Shown here piece by piece: positions 43,736 to 56,605 of a stretch of 64,000 nucleotides of DNA. This DNA comes from Cristatella mucedo (Eukaryota; Bryozoa; Phylactolaemata; Cristatellidae). Positions within the stretch are counted from its first letter, which is position 1. Each line of letters starts with the position of its first letter. The notes below the pieces were generated by a model. The model had not been told where the DNA came from. It saw nothing but the letters and a program-made list of their open reading frames with translations, and did no database searches. The stretch is from contig WPIO01000057.1 in assembly GCA_009760855.2 (NCBI GenBank), forward strand, positions 1,696,501 through 1,760,500. The letters run 5' to 3'. The position numbers and the translations under genes are program-made.

Positions 43736-44735
43736 TCACATTTATCGTGTGTGTATATTTCAAGAAACGTTTCAAATTCACTAAAAATGAATTGAAGCCC
43801 TAAGTAAATCTTCCAAAGAGCACACTATTAATCAGTCCTTGTCTTATGAGATAGTGCTAGAGACTTCCAGATGCAATGCTTCCATCTCAATGGGCGTATA
43901 AATCTAAAAAATCTCTGCATTATTTTTTGATCTTCTCAATTCATAACCAGCAGACTCTCAGTGTAAATCAATTATGAAATAGATACCGGTAATTACACGA
44001 AAAAAGACACTTCATCGACCAATTTGAAAGAGTGGCTCACTACATTAACATCTTAACACGTTCGCTTAAAACTGGGTCATTCAGGCTATGATCTGCATTT
44101 AGATTTAAAACACCTAGACTTGATAGTCTTACTTTAATTATATCTTGTCACAAAGGTATAACAAGAATTTTCTCAACATCATACAAGCTTCAGTTTGATA
44201 AACATCGGAGCTGATCTTCGATGAAAAATGGTATTAATAATTTGTCACTAAATTCGTAATTATCACTTTTTAAATCATTCGTCGAATTCTACTTTTTTCT
44301 TAGCGACGGGAAACGAGTACACAAACTTTCCTTTCACTCGGCAGTATAGCTACTGTCAAATTCCATGACCTTGCATCACGTTCTGCTGGTTCCCTATCAA
44401 GTATAGTATACATTACACCTTTAGTTGGGCATCTTTTGTTTCGCACAATGCGTCATGAAAAAATTATGGTGTGCTACTGTGTAATTTTTTCATAGAAACT
44501 CGAGTTTCTGTGATGACTAAAAGACAAATCAAAAGAGTCGCTTATATATTAGAAAATGAGCGTTGTCAGACTCTTTCCTTAATATCTACATTAACGTAGG
44601 ATTGTTTTCTAAATGGTCACCTTAACTAATCAAAATTGCCGTCGAGAAAGCTTACCTAAACTAATCATGGCTTATTTGTGTTGAACGCTGTAATAGTGCC
44701 ATTTCTTGTTGTAATTTTTCATTGCATCGCTTTGC
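43736..44735. other. Unique kilobase with a double palindrome at 44453-44517
   Basis: No gene or repeat match is seen. The only structure is a 12-bp-stem inverted repeat (44455-44466 with 44482-44493) immediately followed by a 16-bp perfect palindrome, AGAAACTCGAGTTTCT, at 44494-44509. Confidence 0.6.
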
Positions 44736-44739
44736 ACAC

Positions 44740-44860
44740 TGCTTATACGGTTAATTGGAAATTGAAAGGAATATGCCTTTGCAGCATATTTAAAGTGCCT
44801 AGAAAGAGTTCTCTGAGGACGCTTTATCAAGTACATTATTACTATTGCTATTCATATTTC
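44740..44860 (+). mobile_element. LINE-A 3' terminus
   Basis: CTTTGCAGCATATTTAAAGT, GCCTAGAAAGAGTTCTCTGA, GGACGCTTTATCAAGTACAT and ATTACTATT form a stem-loop and tail with only a few tens of bases of 3' UTR in front. It is a very short insertion. Confidence 0.88.
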
Positions 44861-45335
44861 CTTAATCCATAAAAAAGATTTGTAATTGATATTATTGCTA
44901 GTTGCAGCTTATATAGAAGAAAAATCGACACTGACCAGATAGGTAACGATAAGCCAGTAACAGTGGCAAAAATGATTTTCATGCTTATAAACAAAGTTAT
45001 CATTTTTAAAATAGTAATTTTCTTCATTTTCACATTTATTTGCTTCTATAATTTCAATCTCTTTCAAGAACTTCCTTGTCGATAATCTAAAATTATCTCT
45101 TATTTTTAGATTTTCTTCTGTAATTAACTAATACATTTGCAATCAATGGTGCATGTAGAATGCAATTTTTTTGCTGCTTATGACCAGTTGCATAGGTAGT
45201 AATTGTATGCTTTTAAAAAGGCAGTGTAAAGTTATTTTTATGATAGTTAATTGCTAGCAAACCTAGATATTCTTTTTAAAACTCAGATATATTTTTACAT
45301 GCGTACGTTGCCATTACATAGAAAAGATATGAGAA
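44861..45335. other. No recognisable feature
   Basis: A/T-rich sequence. The minus frame at 44848-45033 (61 codons, Ile/Phe/Lys-rich) looks like chance. Confidence 0.45.
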
Positions 45336-45478
45336 AATATAATTCATTAGCACAGTGCACCGAGGAAACTTAATCTCTATTAAGATACTTCGAATGTGCC
45401 TCTATGCTGGAGCCCACGACCTCAGCTAGACCTTTGGTCTGGGCAAGCAGTTTAATCTGTGGGTCAAGCTAGGTTGGT
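45336..45478 (-). mobile_element. SINE-B copy (older)
   Basis: The reverse strand has a tRNA-like head with GAGGTCGTGGGCTCCAGCAT (B-box region) and a tail TAGAGATTAAGTTTCCTC, GGTGCACTGTGCTAATGAAT that follows the LINE-A terminus. It is more diverged than the copies at 9855 and 62671. Confidence 0.78.
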
Positions 45479-46814
45479 AGATAGATACTCATTCTAATAC
45501 AAAAGAAAATACTGGTTCCAAATTGCCGTTACTTTTAATTTGCTTCGCTTTATTTTATGACATGTTCTAGCTAGAACACTTCTCGTTATGGCCGACAAAG
45601 GAAAAATCTTTAGAGCCTATCAGATTCATGTAAATTGCCGCTTCATTCGTGCAGTTTGGCCCGATAAAAACTCGTATTAGTTAGTAAACCCGGACCGAGA
45701 GTATTGCAATCAAAAAGTTAACACGCCAGTTGAGGGAAGTCTTAAATGAAGACGGTAGCAGGCAATGAAACAATACTGCAAAATGCATAAAATAGCCCGT
45801 CCATCTCACTATACACTATGAACTTCCCGATTGTACTCAACTTCGCCAAACTGACGTCATTTAAACAGAAAAAAGAAGCAAAAAACAAAGCTTCTACAAA
45901 TTCAATTTGCAGACGTTTTTTAAGACAACTGCGTATTTAGAAAAACATCAATGCAATTATGATGCATTGAACTATCGTGAAGAGGATATCTTGCAACTTG
46001 ATATTTGCTGTTTTCTTCCAATAATGTATTGTGCTTTTGAATTAATGATAATTTTAGGGAATGTAATAACAAAACTATCTTTGAAGAGCGTACATCTTAC
46101 CTAATGCAAAAGGACAGACGCGTAAATGGCTGTCAAGTGTTGAATGATAGGAAAAGAGGACTGGCAAAAGCAAAGGATGTAAAAGCCGAGATTATTTAAC
46201 TCTGTGACTTCGGCCAAACAGACATCCAGCATTACTAGGACGAACAAAGTGGCAGTATCTATTCCCGATTTACCTGTAAACAACTGCTACTGAGTCGACC
46301 AAATGCCGTTTAAATTCGCATCTGTCAGGCTAAAGTAAAACGTAAGGGGTAACTCAGTTGCCAGTAATATCTGGGTACGTGAAAAGACAATACATTAGCA
46401 AAGGGAAGTAATGGGGGTCGAATTATGCCTCAAGAATAATGGAAGGCCTCAAGAATACCGTGATCGACATTGGTCATTGTAAGGTCGAACCAAAAGCTTA
46501 AAATTAAGGGAGTTGCAAAGTAGCTAATCATCTAAAAAGGTAGCAATACAGTTATGAAGTCTTTAAAACAGAAAAATTATCTATTTCAGCGAATGTGCCT
46601 TAATACTTAGCTATCCTGCAGAAGCTGCCGAAGACTCAGCTCCGACTACAACTGCTCTAATTCGTCCTTACATTCTCGTTAAAATGACCAGGGAGTCACA
46701 TATTTGCACAGCCATGCTACAATCAATTCCAAAATAACGATCAAGTAGCTGCAGTTAAAGTTATTAAATTGCAATTTTAGTGTTCCCAGATTGAATAATT
46801 TTTCCTTCACCTAA
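45479..46814. other. 1.3 kb without a recognised feature
   Basis: I see no coding similarity, SINE or LINE. Open frames of 60-65 codons at 45907-46283 show no family pattern. Confidence 0.5.
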
Positions 46815-48480
46815 TAAAAACAGTATTAATTTACTTGATAAAGTACCGTCTGAGAAAACAGTCTCTTTCTAGGTGTTTTACATTTGCTGCAAAGAGAAAC
46901 GCTATTGAATGGTGATTAATATCATGTTTGATAAATACCATCAATAACATGGTTAGGGGTGACGTGCACAGGGTCAGCTTGCAAGTGTAGTTAGTGGCAG
47001 AATGCAGTGTCAGCGCACATAAGCACCTGAAGGACGAATAACAGGGAACCACTAAATGCTGTCCTATATAGGTGTGCTTTAAGTTCCTATTAAATGTATT
47101 CAAGTTCGGGGATGAACTGACACAATTTGGGAGTGAGTTCCAGGCTTAGCGAGCATACGAACTAAATGCACGTTCTATAAAATGCACGTTCTAGCAATGA
47201 TATGCATCTGGAAAAAGGCAGACTTGATTGTTGACCTAACTCGGTCGTCTCACAAGAGATCACTTTGGAACATGAAACCTTGCTTTTGAGCTGATTCAGC
47301 AAGAGAGATGCTGTCATAGCCAATGTTGAGCGTTGGCTTTTCCAATTTCTAAATCACACTTAATTTGCCTAGAACTAATAAGGAAGTTTGATGAACATTT
47401 AGTTTGAGAAAATTTGCTACCATCCATGTGCGGATGTCATCGATACATGCAGCAAGAGAGGTGAAAGAATAAGATTTGTTCGACGTCTGGGAAGGATCAA
47501 GGAAAAGGTACAACTGAGTGTCATCCACTTAGAATTGAACGCCTTGATTGTGCTTGGCAATCACATCAGCAGGAGAAAGAGTATAAACGGTGAAAAGAGT
47601 GGACCTAGCACGGAGCCCTGAGGTACCCCATATTTCAGATGTACCTCGGACAAACTTTCTCCATTCATGTCAACATTCTGGAATCTCCCAATGAGATAAG
47701 ACCTGAACGATTGCAGAGCAGTGACATTTATGGCCAGGGGAGATAAAAGGCGCTTTATTAAACCTTGGTGATTTATAGTATCAAAAGCTGCCAAAAGATT
47801 GAGCAAAACAAGCAGAGATACTATACCCTTGCTAAATTCCTTAGTAGGTCATCCCACACTCTAAGCAATGCTGATTGTTTTTAGTGATCAGGTCTAAACT
47901 AAGACCGGAACTTATTAGCAAGGTTGGAAATTGCAATATATGAGTTCAGCTGGTCCGCCACGACCCTTTCCAGTGTCTTTGATAGCAACGATCGGAAGGA
48001 GACTGGGCGGTAGTTGCTCAAGTTCTCTTCGTCAAGTGTCGCTTTCGTGAGAAGTGGCCAGACTACAACTTTTTTAAAGGTGCTGGTGCCTGGGGATAAT
48101 GATATTAAAGTTTTTAGTTATGCATGGCAGCAGCAGACCAATGTAACGTAATAGCAACACAGTGGAAATAGGATCCAATGAACTTTCTGTCTTCTTTTAT
48201 TTGGATATGAACTCCATGACGAGATTACCAGTTACCAGTTTAAATGTAGACACTGAGGTGCAGCCAGGAATCGGGGGACAGTGATTATGGGTGATGTAGT
48301 CACAGCTGGGATTGGCTCCCTTAATTTTTTCTATCCGGAATAAAGAATCGAGAGAAGTCATAGGCTTGAGTCTCGCAAGGATCGCCAGGTAAGAAGCTAA
48401 TCTGGGAGCAATTGAGGAGATGGATTATCGCCGACATCAGCATTTTTAGATTGTGCATCTCTGATTTTCCACGGCTTCTC
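46815..48480 (-). mobile_element. LINE-A copy A8, linker to tail
   Basis: The reverse strand runs from the linker (AATGCTGATGTCGGCGATAA region, about 48440) through a decayed RT start. It continues with LLAAFDTINHQGLIKRLLS and VPQGSVLGPLF (47561-47806), a damaged YADD region, and a C-terminal domain with a large internal loss around 47190. The 3' UTR (46831-47103: CKLTLCTSPLTMLLM in translation), stem-loop and A/T tail follow. Dead copy. Confidence 0.88.
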
Positions 48481-48654
48481 ACAAGAGACTGGTTTCTGTC
48501 TAATAGAACTTTTCTCCGCCGTTTACTTGCTACACTAGCGAGTGCTCTCTTTAATATAATTATTTATTCATAAATTCCTGAACTCAGTTAATATATCTAA
48601 ATATGATACAAGTACTCAGGTTTCGGCATCTGGGAGCCTTCGAATAAAAAATAC

Positions 48655-51600
48655 TCAGTTGTCAACTTGCACAGTACCCTACTTGAACGTAATCTTGTTT
48701 AATGAACTTTACATTGGCTGCAAAGCAAGTCTGATTAGAGGTAGCATGGTCGATGGTAACGAGCAATAAATTGCTAGATACTGATATGGACAGGCTCAGC
48801 ATGCAGATATCTTTAGGGAAAGCCATTACAATATCACCAAACGCAAGTGCATACTGAAGAGTCAAACGAAGCACTGCTGAGATCTAAGGATGCGTTTTTA
48901 CCTTCTTTTTATGTCTCAGAAAGTCTGGTTAATTCATTATGACACTCGCGAGTCAGTTTTATTTTGGAAGCAAGAAAACTAAAATAATTGTCTCTAAAGC
49001 GTTTTAATTTTATACGAGGTGTAGCTGAAGTTAAGACTCGGAAGCATTGTACTTTACGTTTCGCAGCCTGGTAGGGGAGTATATCTGATAGGTAGGTTCG
49101 AGCCAAAGATGGAAGAGACATAAAAATAGGTGGCAGAACCTTGAAGTCGATGATTGACTAGGATTCAGTGCAAGATTGCCAGTAGTGGTGTGCTGTGGCC
49201 ACTTCTAAGCCAAAGATGAACGAGAATAGCAGCAGAGCTTTGCAGTAACTTAAAGTGCTTGATCTCGCTGGCCGGTTAAGCAGCAAGTAGTGGGTTACAT
49301 AAGTAAAGACGGGAACTCATAAATGCATGGAGAAATGTAGATTGAGATTCCTGTGAAAGCAAATCGGAATCTTTGCAGTTTTATGCAGCTTACAGTAGGC
49401 TGGATCTACTAGGGAACTTGTGTGGCTATATCATAAAAGGTTAATTAGGAAAGGGGCGTGATGAATGAATTGATTAAAGTAAGATGTATATTGGTAGCGC
49501 CGATGTTGAGGGATAGCTTTTTTTACTTTCCGAATCCAGCATGACTGCCTATAAATAGTCAGTATTTTTTATTGTTGTTCATTTTGAGAGAGGTTCCTGT
49601 CATCTATTTACAGATGTAAACAATATGAACAGAAAGGAGTCAAGATTATGTAGTATTCAGCGATAATGATAAAAATTTTGCACACGATAAAGCGCTCTCG
49701 CAGAACTCAATCTCTCTCTACGCGCTTTATATTTGCCGCAAAGGGAAATGCAATTGAGTGGTGAGTAAAATCATGCTTAACAAACAAAAAAAATGAGTAA
49801 CATGGTTAGAGGTGACATGCACAGGGTCAGCATGCAAATGTGGTTAGTGGCAGCATGCACAGTGTCAGCACGCATAAGCACGTGAAGGACGAATCACAGG
49901 GACCCACTAAATGCTGTCCTAAATAGGTGTGTTTTTAGGTTTCTTTTAAATGTGGTCAGGTCAGGGTATGTTTTGACGCAGGTCGGGAGGGATTTGATAT
50001 CAAAAGCTGCCGAAAGATCGAGCAAAACAAGCAGAGACACTCTACCCATGTCTGCATTCCTAAGTAGGTCGTTGTATACCCTAAGCAATGCTGACTCTGT
50101 GGAGTGATTAGCTCTAAAGCCAGGCTGGAACTTACTAGCAAGGTGTGAGGTTTCGATATATGAGTTTAGCTGGTCTGCCAGGCTGGAAGGAATAAAACCA
50201 AATGCACTGCACTGAAGTGAAAGTCTATATGGTGCCTGGAAACCACATCCACAACGAGGAGAGTAAATACCGTGTAAAATACTGGGCATTTGTACGACCT
50301 TATTGGTCAACTGTACTTCAATATTACCATTGCACTTGAACATGTTCTGAATAAATCACCACAGCGAAGTATTTTACGTGGATATGGCTTATACCATTGT
50401 TTCAGTCAAAGCTTTGTTTCAGACAGGTGAGTTTCGTTAGAGAAAGCCATATGCTTGATAACACCAAAAGCTTCTGAAATATGGAGAAAAACTAGGACTT
50501 GGAGAGTTTACCTACTTCCCAACTCTTCATACGTCATAATGGATCCTGAGGCCACTCTTACTCTGTGGAGTGATTGCTTTTACAAGTAGCCTAGAATTTT
50601 CTGGCTAGGCGTGAAGCTTTAATGCATGAGCTCAGCTGGTCCCTATCGACTCTATCCAGTGTTTTGGGTGGGAACGGCAGAAGTGAGACTGAATTTATAT
50701 TGCTAAAGTCTTCGTTTTCTAGAGCTGCTATTTTAAGTAGCAGCCTCTTTTTAGGTTTTATGACACGATCTAAAACTAAGCACTTATTTATGATTTTGCA
50801 TATGCACTGCAGCAGACCTACGCATTGCATAAGCAGTTAATGGTTAATAGAGTCTAAAGGACTTGCTGACTTCTTTGAATGGAATGCTAACTTCGTGGTA
50901 ATGTAACCCGCCTTTGGCTTTAATGAGAATATTGTGGTGCTACACAAAATTCAGGAAGATATCTCAAAGAGGATTCTACAATGTACGTATGGATTTTTTT
51001 ATCTTATCTAATTAATTAACAAATAAATCTGCTAAATGACCACAAAGGTCCCCAAGTACGAAGCGAGCATGGGAGCGTTCCTGGAAATGGCTAAAGGCTG
51101 ACATGATTAGTTTAATAGTTTTCCAGAGATTCAACAATTTATCTAGGAACGCTAGACTGTCCGTTGATAGGATCGATTGAAAAGATCCGCCGTAGTTCGT
51201 ATACACCTGAAATGGGGAATCAGTTCCAATCTGGTTTATACTCGTTCAAGCTTGAGCACAGAAGACCTAGCTAGCCTAATGTCTGCCTTCAATCACAGAA
51301 CGTCTGAGCGAGGCGCATTGTGAAGTCGGTGAGAGATGGCTGCTCGTTGAGGATGCCAGCGAGTACCGTGTTGTTGTACTCCTCTCATAATGACAATTTG
51401 AAGGCCACGGAGATGCATGGATGAAACGGATATTCTGGCGAGGACAGCGTATATGTCAGAGTTCTAGAGTTTTTGCGATTCAAATTTGACTTATGGTGCA
51501 GAAAATATCCCATACTATCGACTAAACGAGATTTAAATGCGATCAGAAAAGCATAATTGGATAACGATATCTGACCATAATTTGCATTTTAAGAAACAAA

Positions 51601-51765
51601 TACGGTCCAGGGTGTGGCTCTTGAGTTGAAAAGGGCATTGAAGATGAACCTAGAAACAGTTTTGATCGGTCATTGTACGAAATTCGGTGCCGCTGGCGTA
51701 AGGTAAGTTAATGCGAACGGTAGGTTAGCTAAATAAATGTTTAAGTTGTCCAGAATGAGGAATGA
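48655..51765 (-). mobile_element. LINE-A copy A9 (old), split by A10
   Basis: On the reverse strand an old LINE-A begins in the endonuclease region (about 51760; GCACCGAATTTCGTACAATG and the GTGAGAGATGG-like block are recognisable). It runs through the linker, the RT start (50591-50830: SVSLLPFPPKTLDRVDRDQL) and a decayed active-site region at 50180-50345. A10 interrupts it at 49660-50177. It resumes with the C-terminal domain at 48909-49121 (SLARTYLSDILPYQA) and ends in a degraded tail near 48655. Identity to other copies is clearly lower than for A3 or A7. Confidence 0.8.
49660..50177 (-). mobile_element. LINE-A copy A10 with a ~1-kb internal deletion, nested in A9
   Basis: The reverse strand starts at the RT codons [20 protein letters not shown] and passes LLDLSAAFD. 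It then jumps, without losing frame, to SLPTCVKTYPDLTTFKRNLK, then the 3' UTR, stem-loop and tail. Compared with A7, about 1,015 bases (the rest of the RT including PQGS and YADD, and most of the C-terminal domain) are missing. The surrounding sequence is the older A9. The apparent 149-codon frame at 49894-50343 joins A9 and A10 and is not a real protein. Confidence 0.9.
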
Positions 51766-53169
51766 CTGAATAATTACAGAGAACATTAATTTGAGAGGAA
51801 GGACTAGAGGGCACTTTTTTGAGAACACAACACATACGACCAACCGGTATTGAAAACTTTAATTCTCCACTGACATAATATATATGTGTCACATACTTTT
51901 TATCTTTATCTCCCAAAAGCGAGATATGAATTAATTTTACTATCATGCATTTGGACTTTGCAGACAATTGGTTTTTTAGAGGATAGAGACATAAATCTAT
52001 TTATTCTGGATAAAGTTAAAAAGTGTGTAGCTATCTTTAATGAAACTTTCTGTACAATTCCCAAAGTAGTAGTTTTTACACTGCAGGTTATCGCATAATC
52101 CTACAGGTTACTAAAAATAGCAACATTGTTTTAATGAATTAGTAGATATGCCGAACTTGAAAACAGCATAATATGATATCTAAAAATCTTTAATTTTGCG
52201 TACTCATAACCAAATAAGGAGAAGTGGCTGCTGCTACACAGAACTAGTATGGTGAAAAATCGCAGCGTAACACAATATCTAGGAGAGGCAAGAATAAAGA
52301 TGGAAAATCCATGAAGATTGTTACAGCTCTTAGGTACGATCATCACGTCGATCAGCATAACCAGTAAGTAGGTATAATGCCTTCAAAACGGATAACATTA
52401 TTCCAGCGACACGCCAATGAAGTCCGTGTACGTATAATTGCCGTCCCCTGTGTATCGGGATTCATCAGTTTCTCCCTTTAAGTACATATCAAGCATACCT
52501 TATTAAACACGGGTGCATTTTTTGCACCTAAGAGCCAATACGAGTTCGAAAAACACATTATAGCTGGCGGCAGTCCGTTATTAATGCATTGATGATTTAC
52601 TAACTAACCAAGTCAGCACGAGCTAGCACTGCAGGCATCTTTAAGCGATCAAAAGCAGGCGACTATTTAGGCAGTCTGAGATTCAAATAGCTAGCAACTC
52701 ATGCTCTTGCTTGGCTGAGTTTTCTGTACGTTGCACTCGAAATATTTAATTGCAAGATAAAAATAAATAAGACCTCTCATAACTGATAAAGAAACTGTTT
52801 AATGTTCCTATTAAGAAAAATATAGCTTCGCTATTATTACATTGGGAGCTTATTAGACTACGTAAGCAGCTCTTCTACATTAACTGCAAATGAGCACAAA
52901 GTAAAGGGGTTCTAAAAATATGGATTCGCGGAAATTAGGTTACTTTGTAAAGGGCGAAGCGCCAAATGCAAATACGCCAATAAAATGGGAAATAAGAAAG
53001 TTCAATACTCGAGACGAACTGTGTACATGGTTTTATCATTTATTACGAGCTCATAATCAGCATTAAATATTGCAAAAATATATATTTATCTTCATGATAG
53101 TACGAGGCAAACTAGCCAAGATGATAGGATGGTAATTGTGACAGTCTCATAGCCTAAAATGTCAGATAA
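51766..53169. other. 1.4 kb without a recognised feature
   Basis: No LINE or SINE match. Weak similarity to the first 200 bases of the window begins around 52850, possibly an upstream extension of repeat D. Confidence 0.45.
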
Positions 53170-54790
53170 CTGGAGAGAATTAGAAAAATTCTTATTTTCT
53201 AAAAGTGCATATATCATTACAGATAATTCAGCTTTATTTCATTTCTGACTGACGTTAGCTGCAAAAATATTACTGTGACCGAGAATGTTATCATCACCTA
53301 CCGAGGAAATGCTGAGCAGAAGCTAACTGTCTATAATAATAAAATATACCACTTTAGTGTGAAATGCAATAATAAATATACCGGTTCATTATTAATTAAA
53401 CCTTCATTGGAAAGTTTTCATATGAACTTATTTAAGATGATAATCTAGTTAATACGCCAGCATACATATTTTCGTTCGCTGAAGACAGCTCAGAAATACC
53501 ATAAACAAGGCAGCTTCAATCATTTCCAGATACCTGTCCACTATGGTGGTTAGAGTGTACTGCGTTGCTTATTTAGCCAAGCTACTACCATAATTGTAGG
53601 TTCAATTTTAACTTCAGGACATAGACCTATACTGTGTAGGCCTGCAGCAGTAGGCAACGTCACAATTCTAAACAAATATGGAGCAGCTTAAACATGTGCT
53701 TCACACTTTTCTGATGTGTCCTAAGTACTACCTGAGTTCAGACGTCCTCAGTTAAAATTCAATGAAAGTTGTATGTAATCTCATATATAATTACTGGCTT
53801 AAACATTCACAATAACGTTTAAGCTTTCTTTGGTTCTAGTAATTACCTTTACCTATGTTACAATAGTATGGCCAGTAACATTCAACAGGCTTGGCTTACT
53901 TTAATTGAAATCCTATTCCCACTGACTGCTTCTTAAATTTTACGTATGGTTAATATTTAAATCCTCATTTTCAGCCTAAGACAAATCTTTAATGTTCAAA
54001 ATGATCATATGAAACCTGTGGTATATCGCTTCGTTTAGCAGATGAGCTAACTCATACTCGACACTTTAAGATTACTACTTGAAACGAATATGAAAGCAGT
54101 ATAAAATATAGATACTTACAAACCCTGTAGTGAATGACTGAGTTGGCAACCATAATAATTACCACGAGCAATCTCATTTCAAATTGATGTGTTGTCAGGA
54201 CTACAAAATGTCCTTTACTGTGTGGGGTACTGCACTAGTAAAGGGGCGATTGATCAAGGAAGTGAACCCCATTGGTCTGCACTATCTTTTATTTCTCCTC
54301 CAGAATTTGATTCAGTAACCAAAGGAGAGGACCACTTGGTGGCTATCCCATAGCATTCTGAAAACCAAATAAATGATTAATGATAAATTTGTTGATTCAG
54401 ATTGATAGTAGCTGGATGGTCATGACTTCAAGATAATCAGAATGCCCAATCACATTAAAGGCTTTGGGGATGCAACCAAACTTTATACCGATAAATCATT
54501 GCCTTTTTTCCAGTGAGCTAAGCCCAATCACAATTATGTTTATCTATACAGTTTAAAGAAAATGTACATGCAATTTAAAGATAATTGGCAGATTGGACGT
54601 TGTAGACTTCTCAGGTTGACCATAGAGTCACTCAAAAGTAGAACAGAAAGCCGATTCTAATGTGCTCTATGCGATCTTTTCGTACAACTAGTTGACTTAA
54701 ACATAGTGTGGTTTTATCCCAAACAATTGGGGATCCCCTTGTCATAAGATATAAATGCATCGTAAAGACCCATTCGAAAATTAACTAATT
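53170..54790 (+). repeat. Repeat D, copy 2 (uninterrupted)
   Basis: This copy aligns with 718-2620 and lacks the LINE-B inserted in copy 1 at 2240-2421; at 54650-54690 the sequence reads straight through (GAAAGCCGATTC then TAATGTGCTCTATGCGATC). No frame is conserved between the copies, so it is probably non-coding. A LINE-A fragment follows at 54834. Confidence 0.75.
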
Positions 54791-54833
54791 TGAAAATCAA
54801 TCAACCAGATTTCAACAATCCCTTGCCATACAA

Positions 54834-55565
54834 AACCCTGTAGTAAGGGCCACGACTCAAATATTCAACACTGGATCGAGAGAACTTATGCAACTTCCGC
54901 CCAGTCTCCCTTCTACTATTCGTATCAAAGGCACTGGAGGGAATCACGGCAGACCAGCTGAATTCATATGTTGAAACTTGAAACGTTGCTAGTAAGTTTC
55001 AGTCTGGCTTTAGAGCTAATCTTTTGAAAGATTAGGCTTCGCTTGGGTTTTACAACGGCTTACTTATGAATGCATTCGTAGTTACAGTATACCTGCTTGT
55101 TTTGCTCAATCTTTCTGCAGCTTTTGATACTATTGATCCATAAGTCCTTCTTGAGCACCTCTCATCTCGCCTGGGTATCAAAGCCGCTGCTCTGCAATGG
55201 TTGAATGCCTATCTCACTGGAAGATTCAATGGGTTGATGCGTATGGACAAGGATCATCAGAGGCACCTCTAAAATATGGCACATCATAGAGCTTCGTCCT
55301 TGGTGTGGTGCTTTGCACGGTTAATAGCCTCCCTCTTGCCGATGTGATTGCCATGGACAATCTAGTTATTTACTTATAGGAGGATGGCACTAACTCGTAC
55401 AGTTGCTTTTATCTCTTCCAGCCTCCGAGCATATAGAAACTTCTTTTAACTGCCTTTCTGCATTTAGTAATAGCATTCGCACGATAATTGCAGTAAATCT
55501 TCCTAAGTTGAATTATGATAAAACCAACTTACTAGTGGAAAGGAGTGAAAGTATATTAGGGTGAT
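54834..55565 (+). mobile_element. LINE-A copy A11, RT fragment
   Basis: RT sequence from the KKATLDQENL region to the LVMGKPS region, in broken frames. GAACTTATGCAACTTCCGCC, CAGTCTCCCTTCTACTATTC, CAGCTTTTGATACTATTGAT and ACCTCTCATCTCGCCTGGGT are recognisable. There is no 3' UTR or tail; at 55562 it meets LINE-A sequence of the opposite strand. Confidence 0.85.
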
Positions 55566-55680
55566 GCTGCCATCGAAGGGATTGACTCCCTGATCTTGTC
55601 TATCTTCTAGATAAGGATGCCAGAGAAGGGATCATTTAGATTACCACGGTGATCACTCGGTGAAGATGCCTTCACAAAAC
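55562..55680 (-). mobile_element. LINE-A linker fragment, opposite strand
   Basis: GAAGGGATTGACTCCCTGAT and CTTGTCTATCTTCTAGATAA are the reverse of the LINE-A linker (compare 41800-41840). It joins A11 head-on, so an inversion or a second truncated insertion is implied. Confidence 0.7.
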
Positions 55681-55719
55681 TTGAAATATATTTCTGAGCT
55701 TTTCACATATGCTCTGTAG

Positions 55720-56605
55720 ATCTTTCTGTAACTTCACAAAGCTGCAGATACTATGCGTGTTCTACACTGAGAGTTTTTTCTCGTGAACTCACAGCCTGAG
55801 CTGCTTTCGGTATGTAGTGGGTAGCCAACATATTTTTTTCTAGCACAACTTTGAGAAAGTGGTAAGCATATCAGAGTTAGGAGAGCAATTGAGGTAATGG
55901 GTAGCATGAAAGAAGCAGCTCAGGAAAGCAGGAAAGTATGAGCCATAGTCGCCAGCAGGAGAGTAATTTTTGTTGCATAAGAATCGTGGAAGCGAGTTGC
56001 ACATTCTAGGAGCTGCAGAGCTAAAGCCTCTGTAGCCGGTCTCTAAGCAGAGGAATGAAACAGCTTTTTTATTGACCATACAGGACATTAATGAACAAGG
56101 AGATTGAAACTGGTGCAGCATTTAAGCTAGGCATGAGGAGCCAAGCCGGGACGGGCCTTGCAGGTCAGCCTAAGTACTTTTCTCTGTATCGCTTGGTGAA
56201 CCAGCTGCCACCCTAGCTCTTTTAGCAAAGGAGACATGTGGTCTAACCTCTATGTCTTGAAAACTATCCATTCAGCCGTATTCATAGCTATTTGCTGTGG
56301 ATAGTTGCTTTTTTGGGGGAGACCAGCAAAAATGAATTACAATAGTTAACCATGGACAGAACAAAACGTTAGTTAAATTGTTTGCAAGCCACCTTAAAAG
56401 ATAGCTCCTTATCTTAGGAATTGGACGTGACGGCTAGCTGTAGTAGCAGTCTCTCAATGAAAAGTTTAAAATTTCTGCAGCTGTCGAAAACGACACCAAC
56501 ATTTCAAGAACTTGGCGATGGTCACACAAGAGCATCACCTATTAGAAGAGCAAAGCCTTCTAATCCAGCCATATGCTTAGGGGGTCGCAGGAGCAGCAGT
56601 TCAGT
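55720..56605 (-). mobile_element. LINE-B copy B8, late RT to 3' end
   Basis: The reverse strand starts in the late RT (the HMAGLEGFALLIGDALV region, about 56600). It passes the NVGVVFDSCRNFK-like block and a decayed C-terminal domain, including 55840-56121 (MLHQFQSPCSLMSCMVNKKA, SAAPRMCNSLPRFLCN). The 3' UTR ends near TTCTGTAACTTCACAAAGC. It abuts a LINE-A 5' region at 56606. Dead copy. Confidence 0.87.

Noticed and set aside
49894-50343. 149-codon frame resembling a novel fusion protein with an RT segment
   Set aside because: It joins an old LINE-A (A9) to an inserted, internally deleted LINE-A (A10) by chance continuity of frame.
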